64,000 nucleotides of DNA from Vibrio sp. Of7-15 (lineage in GTDB: Bacteria > Pseudomonadota > Gammaproteobacteria > Enterobacterales > Vibrionaceae). The translations under genes were made by a program, and so were the position numbers. The notes beneath the pieces were generated by a model. That model ran no database searches and was not told where the DNA came from. It saw nothing but the letters and a program-made list of their open reading frames with translations. Numbering within the stretch: position 1 is the first letter of the stretch; the number at the start of each line of letters is the position of its first letter. The stretch covers positions 153,423 through 217,422 of the forward strand of contig NZ_JAKRGH010000008.1 in NCBI RefSeq assembly GCF_022347565.1, in the 5' to 3' direction. Positions 26,968 to 37,277 of the stretch are shown here, in pieces.

Positions 26968-28500
26968 TTGCGTTTTACATTAACAGCTATCACTGCGGCT
27001 TATTTATTTTCATTACCAGCCCATTCAAATACAGAACCAAAAGCGTTATTGGCCGAAGCCATACAGCTTAACTCCACCATCACGGAGAATATGACCACCA
27101 AACAAAAGTTAGACACTTATGAAACCATCGTGAATAACGTCAACATTATTACCAATGAACACGCTGGCTCTAACGAATCCATACAATTACTTAGCCAGCA
27201 AACCATCGGTAATTTTGATATAAAAAACATCAAGAAAGACTATATCCAAGAGCTGACTGGCTATCACGACAAAGTGTGTGAAGCCTCACCGAGTTTCACC
27301 TGCCTCGGTTTCGTGTCTTTAAAGTTTGGTAACGCACAATGTGAATCCGCCAGAAACCTAAATCAATTGGCCGAAGCGCATTCTTCTTTGAAAAACGCCA
27401 TTAATGTTTTTATGGAAAATGATAAAAACGCAAGTCATGCGAACCTAGCCGTAGACAGCTACCAGAGCTGTGCCGATCGCTCTCGCGTTCGCCTAAGTCA
27501 GTGGGGGCAAGATTACTTCACATCGGAATTGTTGCCTTCATTGTTAGATCTCGACAAAGTCGACTTGGCCAAAGCGGCCATCGAGAATATGGAAACGCCC
27601 TACTTTAAGTTCGATGGCGTACTTAAGTTACAGAGTTATTCAAAAAAACCCGTCAACCGCGCCTATGTTGAACGTTTGTATAAATACATCGAAGAAAAAT
27701 TACCAAAAAATTCCACCGATGCTTTTTACGCCAGTATTCGCCTAGGTAGCTTTGCCCTCGACCATGCAGATGAAATCAAAGACAATAATTACCTAAATTA
27801 TTCATTTACAAGGCAATTCCAGTTTATTAGTAAACCTTGGCCGAGATACCAACCTTCCTGCGAAGATGGTTCTGCCGCCAAGCATTTATACGGCTTAATG
27901 ACGGACTATCAGTTATCCTTATACCGCTACAACCAAACAGCAAAAAAACTGACGCCACCGCAGCTCAAAATAGTGATGAAAGACACCTCGGGAATGGAGC
28001 ACACCATTTTTGAAAACGGCAAAGATAAAACGGTGAAACCAAGCAGCGTGGCCAATGGGTTAGATGCTTGTGAAACCAACGAAGGTTCCAATAAATATTC
28101 ACTTATGACGTTAGTACACGGCTATTTACTGGCCGATAAAGGCGAAAAGGTCGCTGAAGATTTCTGGCAGTTAACCCAGAATAAAGATCTGACCCAAGAA
28201 GAAATCTATCAATTCTATGTGGATACTATTTCGGATTCAGAGCAAGCGCTAACCGATATTGTGAACCACCACGATGACTTCGACATTAACTTGTTATACC
28301 AATCCGACTCGACTTACCCGGTTTACAAAAAATACGTCGACTTCGGCAATGTGTGTATTGCATCGAATATGCTTTTCCAGCAATTAAAAGGCACAGAACA
28401 ATACAACACCGCCATCAAATACATGCTCACTAGCCCAAGCATTAACCCAAATAACCAATACTCTTGTGGCGACGAAGATCTTGAGCTGCTATTAAACTAA
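26968..28500 (+). CDS. exported helical protein, function unknown
   Basis: A 510-aa product starting at TTG, with AAGGGA six bases before it and a signal peptide (MRFTLTAITAAYLFSLPAHS, cleavage near ANT). The mature protein is mainly alpha-helical with scattered cysteines (EASPSFTCLGF, YQSCADRSR, QPSCEDGSAAKH), so periplasmic disulfides are likely. No domain is recognised. It is 13 bases upstream of a Sel1-repeat gene, so the two are one operon, facing away from DUF4132 paralogue A. It is specific to this neighbourhood as far as I can see. Confidence 0.7.
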   Translation: MRFTLTAITAAYLFSLPAHSNTEPKALLAEAIQLNSTITENMTTKQKLDTYETIVNNVNIITNEHAGSNESIQLLSQQTIGNFDIKNIKKDYIQELTGYHDKVCEASPSFTCLGFVSLKFGNAQCESARNLNQLAEAHSSLKNAINVFMENDKNASHANLAVDSYQSCADRSRVRLSQWGQDYFTSELLPSLLDLDKVDLAKAAIENMETPYFKFDGVLKLQSYSKKPVNRAYVERLYKYIEEKLPKNSTDAFYASIRLGSFALDHADEIKDNNYLNYSFTRQFQFISKPWPRYQPSCEDGSAAKHLYGLMTDYQLSLYRYNQTAKKLTPPQLKIVMKDTSGMEHTIFENGKDKTVKPSSVANGLDACETNEGSNKYSLMTLVHGYLLADKGEKVAEDFWQLTQNKDLTQEEIYQFYVDTISDSEQALTDIVNHHDDFDINLLYQSDSTYPVYKKYVDFGNVCIASNMLFQQLKGTEQYNTAIKYMLTSPSINPNNQYSCGDEDLELLLN

Positions 28501-28513
28501 TTAGGTTACCGAC

Positions 28514-29563
28514 ATGAAACTAAACATCCGAAAATATTACCGCATAATAATATGCTTTCTCTTGCTGCTTCCTTTTGGTGCCCACAGTGCGCCCGATGCG
28601 AAAGCGCAATTTGAGCATGCGAAACAGGTTTTAAATTCCTTAGATTACCCAAGCTTGGCCTCAGGAGAGCACACGTTCGACGAACCTTGGCAGTTTTCTA
28701 CTTATACTAAAGCCATTGAAACTTTGCATAAGTTAGAAGAAGGCAATAACCAAGCCAAACGCTACCTACAAAGCCGCCAGAAAGACATCAACATGAAGCA
28801 AAAGGCGGAGCAAGGTGATGCTGAAGCACAGTATGAGCTTGCCCAAAAATACCGCTCCAGAAGCCCGAAAAACCATAAATACTGGTTAATCAAATCTGAA
28901 CGTTCGGGAAACTACAAAGCCTATTGTGTGCTGAGTACCATGAGTGATGCCAGCACCACCCAATCGACAAATAACTCGGCGTTTGCAACCGCAGAAGCAA
29001 GCGATGGGTTTGTTTGTAAAATCAATAATGTACTGCCTTGGTATAAAGACGCCAGAAATGACGCGACTTTCCACCAGCTAGATACGTTTACTCGTTTTTA
29101 CACAAAAGCAAAAGAAAACAGAAAAGACCCACAGCCTGCTTTCATGATTGCCCGTATGTATTCACGAGGCGACACGGTTAAACAAGACTATGAAAAAGCA
29201 GCGAAATGGTACAAAAAAGCGGCGGACCTTGGTCATTATGAGGCCGACTCTTCCCTCGATATTCTGTATGCTGAAGGCTACGCGAAAGCACCGTATAACT
29301 ATGTTCCCAACATACCGACTCGGGACTTACATAATGCCGCCGTCAACTTTTATCAAAATGGCGAAGACAAGAAGGCGATGAATTACATGGAAAAAGCCGC
29401 TAAACGTGGTTATGCCCTGTCACAATATTCATTAGGTTTAATGTACCTTCAAGGCCGTGGCAGTGCCAAAAACTACGAGCTCGGCAGAAAATGGCTTGAT
29501 CTTGCTGCCGAACAAGGTAATGAAGACGCAAAATCGTTAATTATCGAAGTATTCGGCGAGTAA
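28514..29563 (+). CDS. exported Sel1-repeat protein
   Basis: A 349-aa Sel1 protein with a signal peptide (KYYRIIICFLLLLPFGAHSA). Sel1 repeats are clear at 95-120 (AEQGDAEAQYELAQKY), about 215-250 (PAFMIARMYSRGDTVKQDYEKAAKWYKKAADLGHYEA) and about 295-345 (RGYALSQYSLGLMYLQGRG, LDLAAEQGNEDAK). Such proteins are adaptors for envelope or effector complexes. Cotranscribed with the 510-aa gene and ending at a hairpin between convergent genes. Confidence 0.85.
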   Translation: MKLNIRKYYRIIICFLLLLPFGAHSAPDAKAQFEHAKQVLNSLDYPSLASGEHTFDEPWQFSTYTKAIETLHKLEEGNNQAKRYLQSRQKDINMKQKAEQGDAEAQYELAQKYRSRSPKNHKYWLIKSERSGNYKAYCVLSTMSDASTTQSTNNSAFATAEASDGFVCKINNVLPWYKDARNDATFHQLDTFTRFYTKAKENRKDPQPAFMIARMYSRGDTVKQDYEKAAKWYKKAADLGHYEADSSLDILYAEGYAKAPYNYVPNIPTRDLHNAAVNFYQNGEDKKAMNYMEKAAKRGYALSQYSLGLMYLQGRGSAKNYELGRKWLDLAAEQGNEDAKSLIIEVFGE

Positions 29564-29586
29564 TGATTACCTTCTGATTTAACGAA

Positions 29587-29618
29587 CAGGCAGCTAAATA
29601 GAGTCACTTAGCTGCCTG
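29587..29618. terminator. bidirectional terminator between convergent genes
   Basis: CAGGCAGCTAA (29587-29597) pairs with TTAGCTGCCTG (29608-29618), an 11-bp stem, between the Sel1 gene ending at 29563 and the leftward gene ending at 29656. Confidence 0.65.
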
Positions 29619-29655
29619 AGTCATTCCTATGTTGTTTATTACGCTCTGCTACTTA

Positions 29656-32600
29656 CTACGAGCTGCTTTCTATGGCATCACGCACTTTACGGGATGGATC
29701 ATCCGCAAACAAAGACAACAACGCCTCGGCATCTGGCTGTCTTGCAAAAATCTCCACCAGCTGTGCTCGACGCTCCGCATAAAGAGTTGGAAGAACCTTA
29801 ACCAATTCACCACTGCGGGCCTCTTCTAATAAATATTGCTGCAAAGGCGGTGTTAGTTTTTTCGCACAATAAAGCGCCAAATGATCTTTGCGAACGCCGA
29901 GTTTCGACAGCCATTCAATCACAAGAGCATGAACGTGCTCACTAATGTCCTCTTCTTTACAAGGATTATAAGATAAGCGCTTTTCCACTAACATGGTTCC
30001 ATTTCGAACCTGAAGATCCAGATAGTGCTCTTCTGCACTGTTTTCAATCACTTTAAAGCCTCTGAAAGAGTGATTAAATAGCAAAAGCGCCAGCCGATCT
30101 CGTCGAGACTCATCAATCATCCAAAAGAAGTGTTCCAATTCATACATACCGTATTCATTCGGCCCCGCAGATAATTCCTCTTTATGGATATACAAATCAA
30201 AACACTCGGCAGCTGTCTGATACGGCAACTCACCCGCTAAGTATTGCAAGAGAGTATTAACCACATGATCCACTCGTTCCGATACGGAGGTCACCTCATT
30301 CACAGCTTGTTGGATCATTTCAACGGACACAGTCTTATCAAAAATCACCATATCACCAGAAGGGATTGCTTCTTGGTAACGCTCGACTGGGAAACCTTTA
30401 TCGTGCATTAACAACGCATTATGATCTTCTCGATACTGCATCAAAGTGATTTCAGAATATTCACAGTGATCTTTATGGCATGTCCTATCAGAAATAACGC
30501 GTGCATCTGGCTTAATGGCTAAACGTAAATGCTCTGGGGTGTCTTTCCCCCAGCCAGCATACAAACACGCTTCTCCAAATTGACTTGCAATGGTTTCATG
30601 CCATGATTTTAAGTTTAGCTGCACAAAGATATTAAGACAGCGCTGAAAATCGGCTTCTTGATCAAACGTAAACCTCGGATGGCGCAGTGAAAGCTCTTGA
30701 TAAAACTGAATACGGTACCTTTCAATAATATAATGTAGCCCTTCACGCATGGATTCCGCTTGTTTTTTTTCAATACGCCCAAACATAGAGTCATCAGAGC
30801 TATCAATATTGGCATAATGATCAAGCCAATGAACACGCTCTAGGCCACCAGAATAAGTCCTGAATGTTTGGCTAACCCGATAAGACGACAAAAGCCCAGA
30901 TGAAATGCCTGCTTTTTCCAACGTTTCATAAAACTCTGCTTCAGCTAATGGGGCTTCTGGGCCAGAAAATGTACCTTCAACGGTACGATGTAAATAACGC
31001 ACAACTCTTATAGGCGCTAATGCCAACAACAAAGACCAAATTCGCGTAGCCTGTACAGAGCAAGGCAATGGTAATTGTTTTAGCCAAAAACAAATCAACA
31101 CGACACGTTGGTAATCATCGTCTCTGTCCTCCAAAAACTGATAACCAATTTGACGTTCACTGAACTGGTTAAACTTCAAAGGGCCACGGTGACACTCACT
31201 TCGCATTAAATGGCATTGAAGTAAATCTAAAATATCAGATTCTGTTGCTTTGGGCGCATGGGCCGTAAAGTATTCCTTAATCAAGGTGATCTGCTCTGGG
31301 GTTAACCCCGAAGTCCCCCCGATATTTTTTTCTCCTTCGATGTAGGCACCGCGTAATAACAAATCAGCCGCTTGCTTCCATACATCGTCGCTTTGAAAAC
31401 ACTCAGCCCAAACTTGAGCCAAATTGTCTTTTTCTTGGCTTTCGTATTCCTTATAAAGCAAGTACGCAAATAACGAATAAGTGCCTAAATTTCCGCAAAA
31501 ATGCTGTGGATGGAGAATCTCGCGCCCTTCCGACAAAACTTGATCGGCTAAGGCTAAAGTTTCTTGTTCTATCTTCTCTTCACAGTCGTCAAAAGCCCAG
31601 CTTAACGCTTCGATTTTCTTTATTAAAAATGCCGAGAACTCGCTGCCTTCTGGCAGGTTACTGTAACGCTCGTAGTAGTCGCGCTCATTAATCACCGCGT
31701 CACTTTCTGGTTTAACCAATAAGTCAAACACAGCGTAAGAAAGATCTTCTTTGCCTAATAAACGGAAGAACACATCAAAAATGCGCAACAACTGCTCATT
31801 CCGTTGTGCTTTGAGCGTGCTATTACTCACAGCACCAATTGGCTGATGAGAAAATAAATCGTTAGCAATGATGCTTTCATGATATGGAGAGTCAGACCTT
31901 AGATCCTGAACAACATCTTCTAAAATATCGTCAAGGCCGTCGGTTAACGCCGACTCCTCATGGAAAAAACAGGCTTCTTTCATTTTCTCATGACACAGCG
32001 GCGCGTTGTCACGAGCGAGGGGCCATAACGCCGTTTGCTGGATATTGTCTAATATCTGTTTGGGTTCACCCGTTTCAATGTACTGCCATATTAAGCTGCC
32101 CTCTTCCAACGCCAAGATTAAGGGTTTAATGGCTGCTAAACCACTGCCAGGGAGATAAGGTTGCTCTCTCCTTTCTTGCTGAGCTTGTTCCGCGGCTTGC
32201 TCGGCCAACTGAGCTTCTGCGTAACACACTAAAGGACCGGTAACGTCTCGACTGATCTGTGCTTGTAAGTCCATGGCTTCATTTTCTAGCGTGTTGTCAA
32301 TAAAGTCACTTTGCAAGGCCGCTTCTCGCTTTTCTGCGCTCTCCCATTCCGGTGGCAACGGAAATAATGTTTCGTACAGCTCCAGCACCGGATCACGTTC
32401 ATTCAGGCTTTCTTCTTTGCTGTACATCAAAAAGGGAGCGGCATTAAGGCGTTCGATCACCATTTTCTTAAAAACCAAATATTCCTCTGGATTAGCTTTC
32501 AGGTAGTCACCCAGCGGTTGATAAAACGCCGCCTCCTTCCAACTGTCCCAATACATTTTCTGACGAAACTCACTGTGATCACACCAAATGTACCCTTTGA

Positions 32601-33195
32601 TCACCTCGCGGTGCCAGCCATAACGCTTAACAAAATCACTGAAAAAAGCATCATAGCCACAAACATGTTCATCATCCCAGTAAGGAACATAAAATTGCGC
32701 CAGCAGAAATACATACTGTAAATCTTCGCAAGCCAGCATATATAAAGATTCAATCCCGAAGATACGAACATCATCAATCCACATGCTGTCGGTATCATTA
32801 GCACGTCGAGCATAAGACACGATGGCCTCCGCCGTTCTCACCACTTCTTCACGCAGCTCTGGGTACTGTAACGCAATGGCAAAAATCAATGGTTCAGAAA
32901 TATAAAGTTCATCCTCATCGCCAATATTATCTGGATAAAGGTACTCTCCACCTTCTTGTCCTAGATTCAATGCCTGCTTTAACAAGCTAGGATCGTTAAC
33001 ATCACCGACTTGTAATCGACGGCTCCCTTGCTCTGTCGCTGCCATAAATTCCACATCCAAGTGCGACATCATCCCATCGCAGTTAAACGCGTCATTACTA
33101 TTTAAGAGCTGTTGATACGAACGAAGCGCCGATGCAATGCTTGCCGTATCATCTAGCTCAACGACAAGATGCTTGGTTTTATCAAATTGATTCAT
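29656..33195 (-). CDS. very large helical protein, family not recognised
   Basis: A 1179-aa cytoplasmic protein with no signal peptide or membrane segment. It is acidic and mostly helical, with many Trp/Tyr/Phe-rich helices in the first 400 residues (KEAAFYQPLGDYLKANPEEY), a short coiled segment at 315-345 (AEAQLAEQAAEQAQQERRE), and a C-terminal end (LLSLFADDPSRKVRDAIESSS) that reads like one HEAT-type repeat. I see no enzyme motif. It starts at ATG after AAGGG. It points away from the MoxR operon and lies inside the interval flanked by the two DUF4132 genes, which suggests a functional link. Confidence 0.7.
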   Translation of the reverse strand: MNQFDKTKHLVVELDDTASIASALRSYQQLLNSNDAFNCDGMMSHLDVEFMAATEQGSRRLQVGDVNDPSLLKQALNLGQEGGEYLYPDNIGDEDELYISEPLIFAIALQYPELREEVVRTAEAIVSYARRANDTDSMWIDDVRIFGIESLYMLACEDLQYVFLLAQFYVPYWDDEHVCGYDAFFSDFVKRYGWHREVIKGYIWCDHSEFRQKMYWDSWKEAAFYQPLGDYLKANPEEYLVFKKMVIERLNAAPFLMYSKEESLNERDPVLELYETLFPLPPEWESAEKREAALQSDFIDNTLENEAMDLQAQISRDVTGPLVCYAEAQLAEQAAEQAQQERREQPYLPGSGLAAIKPLILALEEGSLIWQYIETGEPKQILDNIQQTALWPLARDNAPLCHEKMKEACFFHEESALTDGLDDILEDVVQDLRSDSPYHESIIANDLFSHQPIGAVSNSTLKAQRNEQLLRIFDVFFRLLGKEDLSYAVFDLLVKPESDAVINERDYYERYSNLPEGSEFSAFLIKKIEALSWAFDDCEEKIEQETLALADQVLSEGREILHPQHFCGNLGTYSLFAYLLYKEYESQEKDNLAQVWAECFQSDDVWKQAADLLLRGAYIEGEKNIGGTSGLTPEQITLIKEYFTAHAPKATESDILDLLQCHLMRSECHRGPLKFNQFSERQIGYQFLEDRDDDYQRVVLICFWLKQLPLPCSVQATRIWSLLLALAPIRVVRYLHRTVEGTFSGPEAPLAEAEFYETLEKAGISSGLLSSYRVSQTFRTYSGGLERVHWLDHYANIDSSDDSMFGRIEKKQAESMREGLHYIIERYRIQFYQELSLRHPRFTFDQEADFQRCLNIFVQLNLKSWHETIASQFGEACLYAGWGKDTPEHLRLAIKPDARVISDRTCHKDHCEYSEITLMQYREDHNALLMHDKGFPVERYQEAIPSGDMVIFDKTVSVEMIQQAVNEVTSVSERVDHVVNTLLQYLAGELPYQTAAECFDLYIHKEELSAGPNEYGMYELEHFFWMIDESRRDRLALLLFNHSFRGFKVIENSAEEHYLDLQVRNGTMLVEKRLSYNPCKEEDISEHVHALVIEWLSKLGVRKDHLALYCAKKLTPPLQQYLLEEARSGELVKVLPTLYAERRAQLVEIFARQPDAEALLSLFADDPSRKVRDAIESSS

Positions 33196-33633
33196 GATTT
33201 ATACGAACCCTTAATATTGTTATTTGATTCTTTATATGCGAAGAAATGGATCTAACGTCTTTGGTTGAGTTAGCGACCCTATAATGTATTTTATCTTTAA
33301 TGTCTCTCACCGAGAAGATCTATATTTACATAAAAAGTGGCTTATATTTAGTTATCACCATTAGCACAAGTGTAATTACCAAAATGAGAGATTACTTCCA
33401 AAATATAAACACGCCATGAATCGTCTTTATTTTCCGACCTTCACTTATAAATATATTTATAGAGATAGTGAGCACCTTATTCCTTCTCTTTTTCTCTCTG
33501 ATTATAAAATGCAGTTCAACACCACATTTCTTTTATGAGATAATGCCAAATAGAATATGAAGTCATACACTTTAATATTTGATAAATTCTGATTCATGTT
33601 TATGAATGCATTTTGACTTAAAAAGGAAATTTC
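33196..33633. promoter_or_regulatory. divergent promoter region of the MoxR operon and the 1179-aa gene
   Basis: A 438-base AT-rich gap between divergent genes, with no coding sequence of note. It presumably holds promoters for the leftward 1179-aa gene and the rightward five-gene operon. No dominant operator-like palindrome was found by eye. Confidence 0.35.
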
Positions 33634-34740
33634 GTGTCCAATACCACTGCCCAACGCCTTCCTGCCGAACAACGTTACCAAGACGAACTCCAACATTTAA
33701 TCACACACGATCAAGGCCAAAAACCTAAAGGGTGGCAACTTAGCCCACGCATGGTGCGCACATTTATCTTAGGGAGTGAAGGTAAAGAAATCGAAGGTAA
33801 AGAAATCACCAGAAAAATCTACGGTAATGACGATGTTGTTGAGCGTGCGATTGTTACGTTAATTGGTGAGCGTGGCTTAATACTGGTGGGTGAGCCTGGT
33901 ACAGCAAAATCCGTTCTATCCGAATTACTCAGCGCGGCCATCTCAGGCAATAGTACCCATACCATTCAAGGCAGCGCTGGTATTTTTGAAGAAAACATTC
34001 GATACAGTTGGAACTATGCCCTGCTATTAAAAGATGGCCCTAGCCTAGATGCTTTAGTACCCGGCCCGCTCTACGATGCCATGCACAAAGGTGAACTTAT
34101 GCGCTTTGAAGAACTCACCCGCTGTCCAACTGAAGTGCAAGATAACTTAATTCCAATTATGTCAGATCGAATTCTGCACATTCCTGAAATTAAAGATAAC
34201 CAAAATAGCTACCTACTCTCGACGCCGGGTTTTAATATTATTGCCACTGCGAACTTAAAAGATCGCGGGGTCAATGAAATGTCGTCGGCCTTGAAACGTC
34301 GTTTTAATTTCGAAACCATGAAACCCCTGTCTAACCAAAAAGATCAAACTCAGCTGATCTGTGATTCCGTCAATAAACAGTTACGCGATAGCCACATTCC
34401 TATTTCACTGGATCTGGATATTGCAGAAGTGCTGGCAACGGCTTTCCACGACATGCGTAATGGCAAAGTGGAAGGTGTCGCCATTGAAAGCCCAACCACG
34501 GTGCTCTCTACTGCTGAAGCCATCAGCATCGCGTTCAACGCCGCGGCTCAATGCCATTATTTTGGCGAATCAAAAGTTCAACCTAAGCACTTGTCTGAGC
34601 ACTTTCTTGGTACCGTTATCAAAGACAATGATGACGACATCAAGCGCTTTAAAGACTACTTGCGTGTAGTGAAACGAAAGCGAAAAGAACACAGCTTATG
34701 GCAAAACTTTGTTGAAAATACCCAGCTCGAAGCCGAATAA
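33634..34740 (+). CDS. MoxR-family AAA+ ATPase (YehL-like)
   Basis: A 368-aa AAA+ ATPase. Walker A is GEPGTAKS, Walker B reads LMRFEE (Glu replacing Asp), sensor 1 is IIATANLKD, and the arginine finger lies in ALKRRFNF. MoxR ATPases act as chaperone-like remodellers with VWA-domain partners, which is the case here three genes on. It starts at GTG after AAAAGGAAATTTC. E. coli YehL is the apparent counterpart, and the next genes follow the yehL-M-P-Q order. Confidence 0.9.
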   Translation: MSNTTAQRLPAEQRYQDELQHLITHDQGQKPKGWQLSPRMVRTFILGSEGKEIEGKEITRKIYGNDDVVERAIVTLIGERGLILVGEPGTAKSVLSELLSAAISGNSTHTIQGSAGIFEENIRYSWNYALLLKDGPSLDALVPGPLYDAMHKGELMRFEELTRCPTEVQDNLIPIMSDRILHIPEIKDNQNSYLLSTPGFNIIATANLKDRGVNEMSSALKRRFNFETMKPLSNQKDQTQLICDSVNKQLRDSHIPISLDLDIAEVLATAFHDMRNGKVEGVAIESPTTVLSTAEAISIAFNAAAQCHYFGESKVQPKHLSEHFLGTVIKDNDDDIKRFKDYLRVVKRKRKEHSLWQNFVENTQLEAE

Positions 34741-34754
34741 GTAGGCCACTTCGC

Positions 34755-37277
34755 ATGAACACTCACTTTTCTGTTGAAATTAATCAAGCGCTGTCCGACA
34801 TTCAATCGGCACCGAATATCGTGTGGGCTCCAATACGGCATCATAGCCCACAGTGTAGCAGGCAGCTTCAACAACTTATCCAACAACATCAGCCAGACAT
34901 CATTCTCGTCGAAGGGCCGAGTGAAGCTCAGCACTTATTGCCGTTTATGCTCGACAATGAGGCCAAGCCACCACTGGCCATTTATAACTATGTCATCGAC
35001 AATGATGACCAAGAAAAAACCAATACAGAATCAAACAACGATGTCACTTCATTATCTGCGGCCGAGCACTACCGTTGTTATGTGCCTTTTAGCGAAATGT
35101 CGCCAGAATGGGTGGCGATTCAAGCGGCGAAAGAGCACGGTATCGAATGCGAATTTATTGATCTTCCTTACGTAAACCGCCTTTATTTAAGTGATAACAA
35201 TCAAGATTATTGCGGTGACAATGAAGCTCAAATTTATCATGACAAGTTTCTAAGCCAAAACCACTACATTGACTCACTGCTTGAACAAAGTCAGAGCCCG
35301 GATTTTGATACGTGGTGGGAGCGTCATTTTGAATCTAACGTCAGTAAAAATACCAAAAGTGCCGACGAATTTTTTCAGCGCTTGCTTACCTTATGTTTGT
35401 TGATCAGAAACTCACAAGAAACCATTCAAGGGCTGGATAATGAAACTCTCGCCCGAGAGCAGTTTATGGCGCACAAACTTCGCCAACACATCGAAGCGGG
35501 AAAACGCTGCTTGGTGGTGTGTGGCGGCTTTCATTGCTTGGGTATCTTTCAATTTCTCAGCAGCCTACAGGATAAGAAAATACCACCAGCAAAGAGCGCC
35601 CCACACACCAAGAAAAAGGCGTCGATAAAAACGGGCACCCATCTCATCGCCTATTCTCTTGAAAGAATGAATAAAGCGGCTGATTACTCCGCAGGCATGC
35701 CAGATACTGGCTACTACCACGCGGTATGGCAAGATCTGCAAGGTGCTTCAAATGCGAACATAAACGCAGCCAATAGGGAGCAAACACCCCAACAACAAGC
35801 CCTTCATTCACGGCTTTGTGCGGCGCTTGTGGATCGCCTAAGAGAAGCTAACCAACTGGTCAGCCTACCCGATGCCATCGAAGCCAATGTAATGATGGAA
35901 CGTTTAGCCCAATTGCGTGGTCATGCTGCTGGGCGAAAAGAGTTTAGAGAAGCCATTACTGCGTGCTTTTTAAAGCAGGCGCAAGATGGTTCGGAAAAAT
36001 ACTTTACTCAGCTGGTGGACCATTTTTTAGCGGGCGATCAATTTGGCCAATTGCCGGGAGGTTTGCCTTTATCTCCCTTAATCCAAGACTTCCATGCCCA
36101 ATGCCATCAGTTTGATTTACCATTAATCGCTCAAAAAACGCTGCCTTATCGCCAAAATAAAGAGAGCATAAAAACGCTACAGATTTACCGTAAGCACAAA
36201 CACCGCCAAATTTCTCAACTACTTCATCAACTGGCGTTTTTAAACTCAGGTTATGCTCATAAAAGAAAAGGGCCTGACTTTATTCAAGGCACCGATCTTA
36301 ATCTAGTCAGAGAGATCTGGCAGGTTGAATGGCAGCCCGAAGTTGAAGCCCATATTCTGGAGTGCAGCCATTATGGTAATACACTTCGTGAAGCAGCATT
36401 AAACAAACTTTTACTCACGTTTAATATCCAAAATAGCACCAACCACCGCTGCGTGATCGCCTTACTCCACGCCTTGTGTATGGGGCTACACCAAATCATC
36501 AAGCCTATCGCCGACGAGATCGCAATCTGGCTGCAGCAAGAAAGTGATCCCTGTGAATTAGCCAATGCTTTTTATTATTTGAGCATGTGTTTCCAACATA
36601 AACACAGCTTAACAACGGGTAACATCGCCCTATTGCACCAATTATTATCCACTGGCTACCAACGTTTTTGTGTCCGTATGCCGTGGTTAGCCATCTCGGA
36701 TCAGAAGCAATCGGATACCTTGGTTGATCAAATGAACATGATGGCAAATACCATAAACAGCCAACCCACATGGCATTGTGATCCTGTCCTGTTTTATGAT
36801 GCGCTGCATGAGCTGGTCAACGTAAATCCGCACCCAACAATTAAAGGCGTCAGCTTAGGGATATTGTGTCGAGATCAACAAATCCCCACTCACAAAGTAC
36901 ACCAACATGTGGCCGATGCCTTTACACAAGCGGTATTAACGGTTGAGTATTGTGGTGACTTTTTACGGGGCTTTTTCTTAGCCGCACGTGCTATTTTCCT
37001 AGAATCTCCTGAGCTGATTGAAACAGTGAACAAGCACGTTTTAACTCTGGATGAACAAGCGTTTCTTGCCGCTTTGCCTTCTCTTCGCCTGGCTTTTACT
37101 TCCCTTTCACCTCGGGAGGTATTTCAGTTTAGCCAAGTGTTGAGTCACAAGATCGATACTAATAAGGCGTCTCCTATCACCGTTGGGGAAAGCTGTCCAC
37201 AAAGCAGTCTTGATAACGCGTACACACTAAGACAACAGTTCGCACCGTTATATGCATTATGGGGAGGCAAACAATGA
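34755..37277 (+). CDS. DUF5682 protein (YehM-like)
   Basis: An 840-aa protein. The N-terminal region (about 15-290) resembles the TraB/ChaN-like superfamily: PDIILVEGPSEAQHLLPF, CEFIDLPYV and CLVVCGGFHCLGIF carry its Glu and His motif positions. A helical C-terminal part follows. E. coli YehM (DUF5682) has the same place between MoxR and VWA genes. It begins 14 bases after the MoxR stop and overlaps the next gene (ATGA), so it is in the same operon. Function unknown; a metal-dependent peptidase-like role has been suggested for related folds. Confidence 0.8.
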   Translation: MNTHFSVEINQALSDIQSAPNIVWAPIRHHSPQCSRQLQQLIQQHQPDIILVEGPSEAQHLLPFMLDNEAKPPLAIYNYVIDNDDQEKTNTESNNDVTSLSAAEHYRCYVPFSEMSPEWVAIQAAKEHGIECEFIDLPYVNRLYLSDNNQDYCGDNEAQIYHDKFLSQNHYIDSLLEQSQSPDFDTWWERHFESNVSKNTKSADEFFQRLLTLCLLIRNSQETIQGLDNETLAREQFMAHKLRQHIEAGKRCLVVCGGFHCLGIFQFLSSLQDKKIPPAKSAPHTKKKASIKTGTHLIAYSLERMNKAADYSAGMPDTGYYHAVWQDLQGASNANINAANREQTPQQQALHSRLCAALVDRLREANQLVSLPDAIEANVMMERLAQLRGHAAGRKEFREAITACFLKQAQDGSEKYFTQLVDHFLAGDQFGQLPGGLPLSPLIQDFHAQCHQFDLPLIAQKTLPYRQNKESIKTLQIYRKHKHRQISQLLHQLAFLNSGYAHKRKGPDFIQGTDLNLVREIWQVEWQPEVEAHILECSHYGNTLREAALNKLLLTFNIQNSTNHRCVIALLHALCMGLHQIIKPIADEIAIWLQQESDPCELANAFYYLSMCFQHKHSLTTGNIALLHQLLSTGYQRFCVRMPWLAISDQKQSDTLVDQMNMMANTINSQPTWHCDPVLFYDALHELVNVNPHPTIKGVSLGILCRDQQIPTHKVHQHVADAFTQAVLTVEYCGDFLRGFFLAARAIFLESPELIETVNKHVLTLDEQAFLAALPSLRLAFTSLSPREVFQFSQVLSHKIDTNKASPITVGESCPQSSLDNAYTLRQQFAPLYALWGGKQ

